Shown here in pieces: positions 17,701-26,105 of a stretch of 64,000 nucleotides of DNA (position 1 is the stretch's first letter; each line of letters begins with the position of its first letter). Location of the stretch: positions 1 through 64,000 of the forward strand of contig DCXY01000015.1 in assembly GCA_002329155.1 (NCBI GenBank). Direction: 5' to 3'. The notes beneath the pieces were generated by a model. It saw nothing but the letters and a program-made list of their open reading frames with translations, made no database searches and was not told where the DNA came from. The translations under genes were made by a program, and so were the position numbers. This DNA comes from Stenotrophomonas sp. UBA2124 (GTDB lineage: Bacteria; Pseudomonadota; Gammaproteobacteria; Xanthomonadales; Xanthomonadaceae).

Positions 17701-18597
17701 GAAGCGAGCGACACTCCGGCCACGCCGATGAACCCTGCCAACATCCCGCCGCTGGCGCTGGACATCGAGGACCTGGAGTTCGGCACGGTGAAGCTGGGCC
17801 AGACCCGCCTGCGCACGCGCTCCATCGCCGATGGCATGCAGGTGCAGCAGCTGCAGGTGCGTGCACCGAAGCAGAGCATCGACGTGCACGGCAGCTGGCG
17901 CGGCATGGGCGAGCAGGCGCGCACCGAGGCCATCGCATCGGTGCAGAGCGAAGACCTGGGCACGCTGCTGCAGCGGCTGGGCTATGGCGGCCAGCTGCGC
18001 GGCGGCGAAGGTCGCCTGCAGCTGGATGCCGCCTGGAATGGCGCGCCGATGGCGTTCAAGGCCGCCAGTCTGGAGGGCGGGTTGAGCATCGACGTACGCA
18101 ACGGCCAGCTGCTGGAAGTGGAGCCGGGCGCAGGCCGCGTGCTGGGCCTGCTCAGCGTGGCGCAGCTGCCGCGACGCCTGCTGTTCGACTTCCGCGACCT
18201 GTTCTCCAAGGGGCTGGCGTTCAATCATGTCGAAGGCCAGGTGCGCTTCGCCGGTGGCATGGCCAGCACCGACAAGATCGGCATCCAGGCACCAGCGGCG
18301 GATATCGCCATCCGTGGCCAGGCCGACATGCGCACCCAGCAGTTCGACCAGACCATCGACGTCAACCCGCGCTCGGGCAACCTGCTGGCCATCGTCGGTG
18401 CGGTGGCCGGTGGCCCGGTGGGCGCAGCGGTGGGCGCGGCGGCCAATGCCGTGCTGAGCAAGCCGCTGGGCGAGATCGGCGCCAAGACCTACAAGGTGAC
18501 CGGGCCGTGGAAAGACCCCAAGGTGGAGGTGATGGACCGCGACGCCGCGCGCGCACCGCCGCCCGTGGTCACCCCGGCCGCCGCCAGCACCCCGTGA
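14773..18597 (+). CDS. yhdP: YhdP-family AsmA-like phospholipid-transport protein
   Basis: A very large (1274-residue) envelope protein anchored by one N-terminal helix (LIALAVVVVAVAVLVGTLSQLLP, about residues 16-38) with the rest periplasmic. YhdP, TamB and YdbH are AsmA-like bridges that move phospholipids from the inner to the outer membrane. The DUF3971 body and the C-terminal AsmA_2 region are recognisable (LNVEPGAGRVLGLLS-type motif seen as EVEPGAGRVLGLLSVAQLPRR, then VEGQVRFAGGMASTDKIGI and a Gly/Ala-rich AIVGAVAGGPVGAAVGAAANAVL segment). It follows rng by 39 bases and precedes tldD, a conserved order. Confidence 0.93.
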   Translation: MTTLLRYRLRHLRRHVLIALAVVVVAVAVLVGTLSQLLPMVEAHPDKVAAWLSERAGQPVAFDHLDTRWTRRGPLLQLDGLRIGQGNGVRVGQAEVLVAMYSGLLPGAPLTELRLRGLALTLERADDGRWSVRGLPHAEGGGDPLDALRRLGELQVIGGQLQINAPSIGIQARIPRVDLRLRVDGKRLRVGAKGWIDTAAPPLTGVLDFQRQDGSGTAWFSAEQADLAAWSPLLQVAGVQARQGSGKLGAWARLQDHRVVAVTAEGQLEQVRLSGTPLQPAASAPSVTFKQLQLKARWKAIDGGWRLDAPRLRISSDDSTQILDGLLLAGGQHFALQGQQLDVAPLLQVAALSDRLPPDLRSWLYKARPSLRFADVRIVGDVDGPARAEGELLDASFKPVGHSPGISGLHGHFEGDAQGVALDLHPDHSVRFDWPTGFGVPHELQLTGQLVGWREGAGWQVGTPALRVQGRDYAAEVRGGMWFQNDGTRPWINIAAKLDDVPITAAKGFWVRSNMSQAAVDWLDAALVDGTLRNGTGLAVGDLDDWPFKGNNGRFEAGGHITDGSIRFHQDWPLMRQVDADINFIGPGFDLQGRGELGGVKVDSMQAGIADFGQSRLQVKASTVDDASHLLAMLRQSPLQKTYGDTLDNLSVRGPAAVSFDLLQPLHHEDGPSRLAGDVELRGAHLADKRWDLQFDNVRGKASYSDGGFDAPALQVRHQERDGVLALRAGAPVKDASNAFEASLSAALDANKLLDRAPELGWLKPYVHGTSTWRVGVNLPKTAAGTTVAPPTLLTLDSDLQGTRLQLPAPLNKPAADQLPTHVQAALPMGSGRIDVAFGRLLALSARSQNNRTGVQVTMGSDRVDREPPADGLVVNGRTPSLDALEWISLAKGDGTAKNDSGLALKQVDVLADQLLLIGGRFEQTRLQLRPGGDAINVALSGPALAGNLHIPTSDGATVSGQLQRVHWQAATAATVEASDTPATPMNPANIPPLALDIEDLEFGTVKLGQTRLRTRSIADGMQVQQLQVRAPKQSIDVHGSWRGMGEQARTEAIASVQSEDLGTLLQRLGYGGQLRGGEGRLQLDAAWNGAPMAFKAASLEGGLSIDVRNGQLLEVEPGAGRVLGLLSVAQLPRRLLFDFRDLFSKGLAFNHVEGQVRFAGGMASTDKIGIQAPAADIAIRGQADMRTQQFDQTIDVNPRSGNLLAIVGAVAGGPVGAAVGAAANAVLSKPLGEIGAKTYKVTGPWKDPKVEVMDRDAARAPPPVVTPAAASTP

Positions 18598-18639
18598 TTC
18601 AATGCCGGCTTGCCCTGATGCAGGCCCGCCCCCATCTGG

Positions 18640-20091
18640 ATGGATATGACCGATAACGCCCTCACGCTTGCCGAGACCCGCCTGCTGCTGCCGGCCGGGC
18701 TGGACGCCAACCGCCTGGAACGCACCTTCGGCACCCTGCTGGGGCCGGGCATCGACTTCGGCGACCTGTATTTCCAGCATTCACGCCGCGAGAGCTGGAG
18801 CGTGGAGGACGGCATCGTCAAGGACGGCGCCCATTCGATCGAGCAGGGCGTGGGCGTGCGTGCGATGTCCGGCGAGAAGACCGGCTTCGCCTATTCCGAC
18901 GACATCCAGCCCGCCGCACTGCTGGCTGCCGCGCAGTCGGCCCGCGCCATCTCGCGTGAAGGCGGCGAGCAGGGCGTGCGCGCACTGGTGCGTGGCGGTG
19001 GCCGCGCGCTGTACCCGGCGCTGGACCCGGTGGACAGCCTGGGCAACGAAGCCAAGGTGGAAGTGCTCAAGCGTCTGGACCGCTACCTGCGTGCCGCCGA
19101 CCCGCGCGTGCAGCAGGTGATGGTGAGCCTGTCCGGTGGCGTGGATACGGTGCTGATCGCCCGCAGCGACGGCGTGCTGGCCGCCGACGTGCGCCCGCTG
19201 GTGCGGCTCAACGTGCAGGTCATCGTCGAACAGAATGGCCGCCGCGAATCCGGCTATGCCGGTGGTGGTGGCCGCTACAGCTACGAAGAACTGTTTGCCG
19301 GCGACCGCCCGGAAGGCTTCGCGCGCGAAGCTCTGCGGCAGGCGCTGGTGAACCTGGAGGCCATTCCCGCACCTGCCGGCGTGATGCCGGTGGTACTGGG
19401 CCCGGGCTGGCCGGGCGTGCTGCTGCACGAGGCCGTGGGCCATGGGCTGGAAGGCGACTTCAACCGCAAGGGCACGAGCGTCTATGCCGGCCGTATCGGC
19501 GAGCGCGTGGCCGCGCCGGGTGTGACCATCGTTGATGACGGCACGCTGGATGGCCGCCGTGGCTCGCTCAACATCGACGATGAAGGCACGCCCACCCAGT
19601 GCACCACGCTGATCGAGGACGGCATCCTGGTCGGCTACATGCAGGACACGCTCAACGCACGCCTGATGGGCGTCAAACCCACCGGCAATGGCCGCCGCGA
19701 ATCCTTCGCGCACATGACCATGCCGCGCATGACCAACACCTACATGCGTGCCGGCAACCACGACCCGCAGGAGATGATCCGTTCGGTGAAAAAGGGCCTG
19801 TATGCGGTCAATTTCGGCGGCGGCCAGGTGGACATCACCAGCGGCAAGTACGTGTTCTCCGCGACCGAGGCCTATCTGATCGAGGACGGCAAGGTCACCG
19901 CGCCGGTGAAGGGCGCCACCCTGATCGGCAACGGCCCGGAGACGATGCAGAAGGTGCGGATGATCGGCAACGATCTGGCGCTGGACGAAGGCGTGGGCAT
20001 CTGCGGCAAGGACGGCCAGAGCGTGCCGGTCGGTGTAGGCCAGCCCTCGCTGCTGATCGACGGACTGACGGTAGGCGGCACGCAGGCCTGA
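18640..20091 (+). CDS. tldD: Metalloprotease TldD
   Basis: With PmbA (TldE), TldD forms a heterodimeric zinc protease that trims unfolded peptides; known substrates include pro-microcin B17 and the CcdA antitoxin. It has 483 residues. The zinc motif HExxxH is present as LLHEAVGHGLEGDFNRKGTS near residue 265. Other typical segments are QGVGVRAMSGEKTGFAYSDD and GNGPETMQKVRMIGNDLALDEG with a Cys shortly after. The start is ATG 18640; ATG 18646 is an equally possible alternative. The pmbA gene is nearby at 21054, separated by yjgA and a repeat element. Confidence 0.95.
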   Translation: MDMTDNALTLAETRLLLPAGLDANRLERTFGTLLGPGIDFGDLYFQHSRRESWSVEDGIVKDGAHSIEQGVGVRAMSGEKTGFAYSDDIQPAALLAAAQSARAISREGGEQGVRALVRGGGRALYPALDPVDSLGNEAKVEVLKRLDRYLRAADPRVQQVMVSLSGGVDTVLIARSDGVLAADVRPLVRLNVQVIVEQNGRRESGYAGGGGRYSYEELFAGDRPEGFAREALRQALVNLEAIPAPAGVMPVVLGPGWPGVLLHEAVGHGLEGDFNRKGTSVYAGRIGERVAAPGVTIVDDGTLDGRRGSLNIDDEGTPTQCTTLIEDGILVGYMQDTLNARLMGVKPTGNGRRESFAHMTMPRMTNTYMRAGNHDPQEMIRSVKKGLYAVNFGGGQVDITSGKYVFSATEAYLIEDGKVTAPVKGATLIGNGPETMQKVRMIGNDLALDEGVGICGKDGQSVPVGVGQPSLLIDGLTVGGTQA

Positions 20092-20101
20092 GGGTGACGG
20101 C

Positions 20102-20272
20102 CCCTCATCCGCTCCGTTGGGGCACCTTCTCACCAAAACGGGGCTGCAGGTCCCGCAGGCGGGAGAAGGGACGGGTTGCTCGCGGCGGTCAAGCTGCAGA
20201 AGGCCAAAGCTTCGCATTGAACATCCCTTCTCCCGCTTGCGGGAGAAGGTGCCCCAACGGGGCGGATGAGGG
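20102..20272. repeat. Nested-palindrome (MITE-like) intergenic element
   Basis: Outer arms of 30 bases, 20102-20131 and 20243-20272, are complementary at 29 of 30 positions (CCCTCATCCGCTCCGTTGGG... against ...CCCAACGGGGCGGATGAGGG). Inner arms around 20157-20170 and 20225-20237 (GCGGGAGAAGGGA / TCCCTTCTCCCGC type) nest inside. It fills the gap between tldD and yjgA and has no coding capacity. It could fold into a long RNA hairpin and end both convergent transcripts. Confidence 0.75.
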
Positions 20273-20312
20273 CAAAGCCTTCCGCGATGGCCTCAACAGC
20301 AGGAGCGCGAAC

Positions 20313-20903
20313 TCACTCCTGCTCGTCATCCTCAAGCGGCGCGTCGTCCTCGTCCGCATCGGCATCCATCCCGGCGGCGATCTGCGGCGTCAGCATCAGC
20401 CCGCGCAGCACCTGGTAGATCTCGCGGTAGGCGCGCGGCGGCTTGTTCTTCGCCTTCTCGGCCAGCGCATTGCGCACCAGCGTGCGCAGCTGCTGGCGGT
20501 CCGCTTCCGGGTACTCGTCCAGCAGCTCGGCCAGCACGGTGTCGCCTTCGGCCAGCAGGCGCTCACGCCAGCGTTCGATGCGGTGCATGATCGCCACCTC
20601 GCGGCGCGAGGTCTCGCTGTTGGCGTCCATCGCGTCACGGATGGCTTCCAGCGTGGCGTCGTCCTCGCGGCGCATCTGCTTGGCCAGGAACGCCAGCTGC
20701 CGCTTGCGCGCACCATGGGAGGTGATGCGCTTGCTGTATTCGATATGTTCCAGCAGCCCCTCAGGCAGCGGCAGGCGTGCCAGCTGCGCCGGGGTCAGCT
20801 CCACCAGCTTTTCGCCCAGCGCCAGTACCTCCAGCGCCTCGCGCCGGTTCTGGCTGCGGCTTTCGCTGAAAAATTCACCGGTATCTTCGTCGCGTCCACG
20901 CAT
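20313..20903 (-). CDS. darP: Ribosome-associated protein YjgA/DarP
   Basis: Associates with pre-50S particles and promotes large-subunit maturation. It has 196 residues from ATG 20903 (MRGRDEDTGEFFSESRSQNRREALEVLALG), the standard N-terminus of this family. A basic helical core (RKRQLAFLAKQMRRED) is followed by an acidic tail (DADADEDDAPLEDDEQE). A TTG at 20918 is also in frame. It is divergent from pmbA, the usual arrangement in gammaproteobacteria, and converges with tldD across the repeat element. Confidence 0.92.
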   Translation of the reverse strand: MRGRDEDTGEFFSESRSQNRREALEVLALGEKLVELTPAQLARLPLPEGLLEHIEYSKRITSHGARKRQLAFLAKQMRREDDATLEAIRDAMDANSETSRREVAIMHRIERWRERLLAEGDTVLAELLDEYPEADRQQLRTLVRNALAEKAKNKPPRAYREIYQVLRGLMLTPQIAAGMDADADEDDAPLEDDEQE

Positions 20904-21053
20904 CGCACTGCTACCCAACTAAACTTTGAACATTGAAAGACCGGCCACCTGGCCGGGGTTTGGCGGGGGCGCCCCTGTCCCCATCCATGTGATGGCAGGG
21001 CACCCGCAACCCATCACCCGGCAAGGATGGCCGGGCATTCGTGAAGGGAATCC

Positions 21054-22439
21054 GTGAACAAGGATAAAGCATTGAACGCCATCACCACCGATACATCCGC
21101 CACCGACGACAGCCTGCCGCGCCTGGAGCAGCTGGCCGGCATCTCCCAGCGGCTGCTGGAAAAGGCCCGCGCCATGGGCGCCAGCCAGGCCGAGGTCAGC
21201 TGCAGCGAGGAGCGCGGGCTGGATGTGAATGTGCGCCTGGGCGAGGTGGAGACGGTGGAATCCACCCACGACCGCGGTATCGCGGTGACCGTCTATTTCG
21301 GCCAGCGCAAGGGCAGTGCCAGCACGGCGGACCTGCAGGAAGCCAGCCTGGACGCCACCGTGGCCCAGGCCTGCGCCATCGCCCGCCATACCGAGGACGA
21401 CCCGGCCGCCGGTCTGGCCGACGCCGCGCTGATGGCCACCCACTTCCCGGATCTGGACAGCTGGCACCCCTGGGCGCTGAGCGCGGACCAGGCGGTGGAC
21501 CTGGCGCTGGCCTGCGAGGCGGCGGGCCGTGGTGCCGATGGCCGCATCAGCAATTCGGACGGCGCCTCCGCCGCCACCGCGCAGAGCCTCTCGGTATATG
21601 CCAACTCGCACGGCTTCATCGGCCGCGAGCGCAGCAGCCACCATTCCATCGGTTGCGCGCTTATTGCCGGGCAGGGCGACGGCATGCAGCGTGATGGCTG
21701 GTACACCAGCGCCATCGCCCGTGAAGATCTGCAGGATCCGGCAGCCGTGGGCCGTATCGCCGCCGAGCGCACCGTCGCCCGGCTGCAGCCGCGCTCGCTG
21801 CCTACCGGGGAAGTGCCGGTGCTGTTTGCCGCGGAAATGGGGCGTTCGCTCATCGGCCACCTGCTCAGTGCGGTATCGGGCGGTGCCTTGTACCGGCGTG
21901 CCAGCTTCCTGCTGGACAGTGCCGGCACCCAGCTGTTCCCGGACTGGTTCAACATCGAGGAACTGCCGCTGCTCAAGCGAGGCCTGCGCTCCAGCGCGTT
22001 CGACGGCGAGGGCGTGGCCACGCGCGATTCGGCGCTGGTCAGCAATGGCGTGCTGCAGCGTTACATCCTGGGCAGCTATTCAGCACGCAGGCTGGGCCTG
22101 CAGACCACCGGCAACGCCGGTGGCGTGCACAACCTGCGTGTGGCGGCAAATGCCGGTGACCGCGCCTCGCTGATCGCCGGCATGGGCACCGGCCTGCTGG
22201 TGACCGAGCTGATGGGGCAGGGTGTGAATGGCGTGACCGGCGACTATTCACGCGGCGCGGCAGGCTTTTGGGTGGAGAACGGGAAGCTTGCCTACCCCGT
22301 GGACGGCATCACCATCGCGGGCAATCTCAAACAGATGTTTGCCGGTATAGAGGCGGTGGGTACCGATATTGATCCGCGCTCGCATGTTGCGGTGGGTTCG
22401 GTACTCGTCGGAAAAATGACGGTGGCAGGCAACGATTGA
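21054..22439 (+). CDS. pmbA: Metalloprotease PmbA (TldE)
   Basis: Partner of TldD in the heterodimeric peptide-trimming protease; PmbA itself lacks the zinc ligands. It has 461 residues. Family segments include ASQAEVSCSEERGLDVNVRLGEVETVE (about residues 43-69), ALVSNGVLQRYILGSYSARRLG, and the C-terminal GAAGFWVENGKLAYPVDGITIAGNLKQMF. The start is GTG 21054, with GAAGGGA 4-10 bases upstream and no better start nearby. It is divergent from darP, with a GC-rich 150-base intergenic region between them. Confidence 0.95.
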   Translation: MNKDKALNAITTDTSATDDSLPRLEQLAGISQRLLEKARAMGASQAEVSCSEERGLDVNVRLGEVETVESTHDRGIAVTVYFGQRKGSASTADLQEASLDATVAQACAIARHTEDDPAAGLADAALMATHFPDLDSWHPWALSADQAVDLALACEAAGRGADGRISNSDGASAATAQSLSVYANSHGFIGRERSSHHSIGCALIAGQGDGMQRDGWYTSAIAREDLQDPAAVGRIAAERTVARLQPRSLPTGEVPVLFAAEMGRSLIGHLLSAVSGGALYRRASFLLDSAGTQLFPDWFNIEELPLLKRGLRSSAFDGEGVATRDSALVSNGVLQRYILGSYSARRLGLQTTGNAGGVHNLRVAANAGDRASLIAGMGTGLLVTELMGQGVNGVTGDYSRGAAGFWVENGKLAYPVDGITIAGNLKQMFAGIEAVGTDIDPRSHVAVGSVLVGKMTVAGND

Positions 22440-22543
22440 TGCAGTCTTCTCAAAATCGACTATCCTGACTGCGGCTATGGAGCCATTCCTACGTCGCAGT
22501 CTGCGATGTATCTGACACCCAAACCAAGGATCCAGGGGAGACA

Positions 22544-22951
22544 ATGAGCGATTACCAGAACACGCCGCCACCGCCGCCGCCGGCCGGCAATGCACAAACC
22601 GATGAGCGCCAGTGGGCGATGTTTGGGCATCTGTCCTCGCTGACGGGCATTCTGACTGGTGGCATCGGCAATATTGTCGGTCCGCTGATTGTCTGGCAGA
22701 TGAAGAAGGACACCATGCCTTTCGCTGCTGATCAGGCCAAGGAAGCACTGAATTTCAACATCACCCTGTTGATTGTTTCCATTGCCCTGGTCCTGCTTTC
22801 GATCGTCACCTTGGGCTTCGGGCTGATTCTCGCGGTGCCGATTGGCACCGTCGTCGGTATCGCCTGGCTGGTGCTCACCATCATGGCCGGGCTGAAGGCG
22901 AATGAAGGTGTGACCTACCGTTATCCGCTGACCCTGCGCCTGATCAAGTAA
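22544..22951 (+). CDS. DUF4870 (Tic20-like) membrane protein
   Basis: A 135-residue integral membrane protein with a Pro-rich N-terminus (NTPPPPPPAGNAQTDERQWA). The DUF4870 pattern follows: FGHLSSLTGILTGGIGNIVGPLIVW, the polar loop MKKDTMPFAADQAKEALNFNI, and two hydrophobic helices (LLIVSIALVLLSIVTLGFG and GTVVGIAWLVLTIMAG). Proteins of this group are small helical membrane proteins of unknown function. It is monocistronic, with a strong terminator immediately downstream. Confidence 0.88.
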   Translation: MSDYQNTPPPPPPAGNAQTDERQWAMFGHLSSLTGILTGGIGNIVGPLIVWQMKKDTMPFAADQAKEALNFNITLLIVSIALVLLSIVTLGFGLILAVPIGTVVGIAWLVLTIMAGLKANEGVTYRYPLTLRLIK

Positions 22952-22968
22952 TCGGCGCAAGGCTCAGC

Positions 22969-22997
22969 AAAAAGCCCGGGGAAACCCGGGCTTTTTT
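22969..22997. terminator. Bidirectional terminator
   Basis: AAAAAGCCCGGG-GAAA-CCCGGGCTTTTTT: a 6-bp GC stem extended by A/T pairs, with T tracts on both strands. It serves the DUF4870 gene on the plus strand and ispA on the minus strand. Confidence 0.92.
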
Positions 22998-23047
22998 GTT
23001 GCATCAAGGCGTAAGTGATTGCACGTTTCCGGCAGCGTGCCGTTCGT

Positions 23048-23926
23048 TCAATGCGAACGCCGCACGGTCAGCTCGGCAAGCGCGGACAGTGCTTCGGCGC
23101 GCGCGCCGAACGGCAGCAGCGCAGCCTGCATTGTGCTGGCCAGCTCAGCCAGCGTGGCCTTGGCGCCGTCCATGCCCAGCAGCGACGGGAAGGTGGATTT
23201 GTCCTGCGCCTGGTCCTTGCCGGCAGTCTTGCCGAGCTGCTCGGAGCTGGCTTCGACATCGAGAATGTCATCGCGCACCTGGAAGGCCAGGCCCAGCGTA
23301 CTGGCGAAGGCGTCCAGCCGTGCCAGATCATCGTCGCCCGCCTCGCCACACAGCGCGCCCATGCGTACCGCCGCGCGGATCAGCGCACCGGTCTTGAGCG
23401 CGTGCATGCGCTTGAGTGCCTCCAGCGACTGCTGCTGGCCGGTGGCATCGATATCCAGCGCCTGACCGCCGCACATGCCCGCCGCGCCCGATGCGCACGC
23501 CAGCGTGCGCACGCAGGCCAGGGCCAGAGCGGGCGGCAGTGGTGCATCGGCCAACACCTCGAATGCGCGGGTCTGCAGCGCATCGCCGGCAAGGATGGCG
23601 GTGGCCTCGTCGAAGGCGATATGCGTCGTGGGGCGGCCACGGCGCAGGTCATCGTCGTCCATCGCCGGCAGGTCGTCATGCACCAGTGAATAGGCGTGGA
23701 TCAGTTCCACCGCCACGGCGGCAGCATCCAGACGCGCAGGGTTGGCGCCGAACAGTTGGCCGGCGGCATGCACCAGCAGGGGACGCATGCGCTTGCCGCC
23801 ACCCAGCGCCGCATAGCGCATGGCCTGGTGCAGGCGTTGCGGGGTGGTTTCCGGGTCAGGCAGAACCTGCTGCAGATGGGCTTCGGTGCGTTGCAGCCAG
23901 GCGGCGAACAGGGCCTCAGTCGTCAT
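23048..23926 (-). CDS. ispA: Geranyl/farnesyl diphosphate synthase
   Basis: Condenses isopentenyl and dimethylallyl diphosphates to geranyl and farnesyl diphosphate for quinones and undecaprenyl carriers. It has 292 residues. The first Asp-rich motif is DDLPAMD (residues 84-90, within HAYSLVHDDLPAMDDDDLRRG) and the second is FQVRDDILD. The GGGKRMRPLL diphosphate-binding segment is at about residues 42-51. The start ATG 23926 overlaps the end of xseB by 11 bases, so the pair is translationally coupled. Unlike E. coli, no dxs gene follows; the operon ends at a terminator. Confidence 0.95.
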   Translation of the reverse strand: MTTEALFAAWLQRTEAHLQQVLPDPETTPQRLHQAMRYAALGGGKRMRPLLVHAAGQLFGANPARLDAAAVAVELIHAYSLVHDDLPAMDDDDLRRGRPTTHIAFDEATAILAGDALQTRAFEVLADAPLPPALALACVRTLACASGAAGMCGGQALDIDATGQQQSLEALKRMHALKTGALIRAAVRMGALCGEAGDDDLARLDAFASTLGLAFQVRDDILDVEASSEQLGKTAGKDQAQDKSTFPSLLGMDGAKATLAELASTMQAALLPFGARAEALSALAELTVRRSH

Positions 23927-24176
23927 TGCCGGTGTTGCTGAAGGGCTCGGACTGTTCCGGTTGGGCAGGGTCGCTGAGCAGGCGCACGCGCAGCTCGGCC
24001 TGTTCCAGCGCCTGCTGGCACTGGCGGTAAAGGCCGACGCCGCGTTCATAGGCGGCCAGCGACTGCTCCAGGCTCAGGTCGCCGGCTTCCATCTTCTCCA
24101 CCAGCTGCTCCAGTTCTTCAAGCGACTGCTCGAAATGGGCCACCGGCGAGGTTTCGTTGGGGGACTTCTTGGGCAT
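23916..24176 (-). CDS. xseB: Exodeoxyribonuclease VII small subunit
   Basis: Small regulatory subunit of the single-strand DNA exonuclease VII complex. It has 86 residues. The helical core FEQSLEELEQLVEKMEAGDLSLEQSLAAYERGVGLYRQCQQALEQAE is diagnostic of XseB. The C-terminus is acidic (PAQPEQSEPFSNTGNDD). The start ATG 24176 (MPKKSPNE) is chosen for the family N-terminus; upstream codons are open but implausible. It overlaps ispA by 11 bases. The large subunit gene xseA is not in the window. Confidence 0.95.
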   Translation of the reverse strand: MPKKSPNETSPVAHFEQSLEELEQLVEKMEAGDLSLEQSLAAYERGVGLYRQCQQALEQAELRVRLLSDPAQPEQSEPFSNTGNDD

Positions 24177-24208
24177 GCCTGCAAGTGTGAGCGGGCAGAG
24201 GGCAAGGG

Positions 24209-25507
24209 TCAATTCGCGGCGGGCGCCGGCTGCCAGTGCAATGCTGCCTGATGCGCCTGCAGCCACTGTTGCAGCGTGGCCGAAAGCAGGCGGTCACCGG
24301 CAGCCAGCACGGTGTCACCGTCGCACAGCAGGGGCAGCTGCGGGCGCAGCCACGGCGGGATGTCGGCCTGCTGCAGGCAGTGCTTGAGCAGGTGGCTGTG
24401 GTCGCGGTTGGGCAGAGTGATGCGCTCGCCGCCATGACGCTGGCGCACCGTGAGCGGCTGCTCGAATGCGGGTGCACCCTGCAGAGTCAGCTGACCATCA
24501 TCGGGCAGGCGAGCCGGTTCACGCCCATCCCACTGCAATTGCCAGCCGTCGGGCCAGGGCGTGAGTGACGGCAGCACATGCAGTTGCCCCCGCCAGCGCG
24601 TGATGCACGCGCTGCCCCAGCGGAACCCGGCCTGCTGGTCATCGGGTGCGTGCAGCAGCTGCTGCTGGATGGCGCGTACGCCATTGGCGGGCAGGGGCGG
24701 CAGGTGCTGCTGGTTCACCCATGCGCGCAGCACGCGGGCCTGTTGTGGCGCGGCCAGTTGCAGCAGGGCGCCGATAGCCAGCGTGCCACGCGAGGTGCCG
24801 CACTGATCGAGCAGGTTGGCGTCCTGCTGCTGCAGCAGGGTACTGGCCTCAGCCGCCAGTGCTGCGCTGCGCGCCAACGCTGCATTGGCGTGCGGCCAGC
24901 GTTCGCACAACAGCGGCAACACCTGCAGGCGCAGGAAATTGCGGTCGAAATCGCTGCTGTCGTTGCTGGGGTCTTCAATCCATTGCAGCTGGTGGGTAGC
25001 GGCGTAGGCTTCCAGCGCGGCGCGCGGCACCCGCAGCAGCGGCCGCCATAGCTCACCTTCGCCGAAGGCGCGCCGTTCCTGCATCGCGCCGAGGCCATCC
25101 ACGCCGGAGCCACGCAGGGCGCGCAGCAGGAAGGTCTCGGCCTGGTCGTCCAGATGATGGCCCAGGGCGAGCCATTCGCCGCTGCGCAGCTGCGCCTTGA
25201 ATGCGGCATGGCGTGCGTGGCGTGCCGCCGCTTCCAATCCCTCGCCGCTGTCGCGCGCAACATCCACGCGCATCACCTCCAGCGGCACCTGCCACTGCGC
25301 GCAAAGCCGCTCGCAGTGTGTCTGCCACGCATCGGCCTGGGCCTGCAGCCCGTGATGGACGTGCATGGCACGCACACTGCCTGCGGCGCGTTGGGGAGCA
25401 TGCGCGAGAAGATGCAGCAGCACGGTCGAATCCAGCCCGCCACTGAGGCCGACCAGCACCGGCCTGTCGGCAGCGGCATGCAGCAGGGAAGGGGAGAGCG
25501 CGTTCAT
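24209..25507 (-). CDS. tilS: tRNA(Ile)-lysidine synthase
   Basis: Modifies cytidine 34 of the CAU-anticodon tRNA-Ile to lysidine so that it reads AUA. It has 432 residues, typical for the long TilS form. The PP-loop ATP motif is LVGLSGGLDSTVLLHLL (SGGLDS at residues 22-27), followed by HVHHGLQ and the GHHLDDQAETFLLRALRGSG signature. The C-terminal domain ends in Pro/Ala-rich sequence. The start ATG 25507 (MNALSPSLLHAAAD) places the PP-loop at the standard distance. It sits 32 bases upstream of xseB on the same strand and may be part of that operon. Confidence 0.95.
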   Translation of the reverse strand: MNALSPSLLHAAADRPVLVGLSGGLDSTVLLHLLAHAPQRAAGSVRAMHVHHGLQAQADAWQTHCERLCAQWQVPLEVMRVDVARDSGEGLEAAARHARHAAFKAQLRSGEWLALGHHLDDQAETFLLRALRGSGVDGLGAMQERRAFGEGELWRPLLRVPRAALEAYAATHQLQWIEDPSNDSSDFDRNFLRLQVLPLLCERWPHANAALARSAALAAEASTLLQQQDANLLDQCGTSRGTLAIGALLQLAAPQQARVLRAWVNQQHLPPLPANGVRAIQQQLLHAPDDQQAGFRWGSACITRWRGQLHVLPSLTPWPDGWQLQWDGREPARLPDDGQLTLQGAPAFEQPLTVRQRHGGERITLPNRDHSHLLKHCLQQADIPPWLRPQLPLLCDGDTVLAAGDRLLSATLQQWLQAHQAALHWQPAPAAN

Positions 25508-25577
25508 CACCCGAGCGAGTATCGGCGCGGGCAAAGACAACCGCAAACCGGGCGCGGCGTAGCGTGCGCGGCTGGCC

Positions 25578-26105
25578 TCAGGGCAGGCGCTGGCCGTTGC
25601 GGTCGATGCGGTACCGTTCGCCACCGATCAGCGAGGTGTGGCCGTCGCTGTCCGGGGTTCCCAGACGGCAGCCATCGCAGACCTCGGCCACGCCGTTCTC
25701 GAACGGCCAGCCCCAATCGAAACGTGCGGTGAAGGCGGGTTGCAGATGGATGTCGTAGTAACCGAGCCTGCCATCGACCACGGCGCGGGTCAGGCCTTCG
25801 CTGAAGTAGTCCGGGCCGTTGTCGTAGCTGATGACCGGCAGCTGGCTGCCGTCGCGGCGCAGGTAGTAGTGCTGGCCACTGGCATACACGGCGGCGATGC
25901 CGTCAGCGTCGAACTCCAGCCGTGACAGTGCGGCCTTGCTGATCTGCAGCGTGCCCGGTGCTACCTGCCGGCAGCCTTCCAGTACCGGCAGCTGCGGCAG
26001 CTCAAGCAGGTGGCAGCGGTCGTCGGCCGCGGCAGGGATGGCTGTGAGCATGGCCAGCGACAGCACGGCCGCCGGCCATGCCCCGGTGCGCAACGCGGAC
26101 GTCAC
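25578..26105 (-). CDS. Secreted WG-repeat-like protein
   Basis: A 175-residue exported protein with a signal peptide (PAAVLSLAMLTAIPAAADD) and two or three degenerate WG repeats, for example FSEGLTRAVVDGRLGYYDIHLQPAF followed by FDWGWPFENGVAEVCDGC. Four to six Cys residues suggest disulfides in the periplasm. The start is GTG 26105, inside the stop region of the phosphatase gene (GTGA overlap of 4 bases), so translation is coupled to it. WG-repeat domains are thought to bind ligands or proteins. The specific role is unknown; coupling suggests it assists or accompanies the phosphatase. Confidence 0.8.
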   Translation of the reverse strand: MTSALRTGAWPAAVLSLAMLTAIPAAADDRCHLLELPQLPVLEGCRQVAPGTLQISKAALSRLEFDADGIAAVYASGQHYYLRRDGSQLPVISYDNGPDYFSEGLTRAVVDGRLGYYDIHLQPAFTARFDWGWPFENGVAEVCDGCRLGTPDSDGHTSLIGGERYRIDRNGQRLP

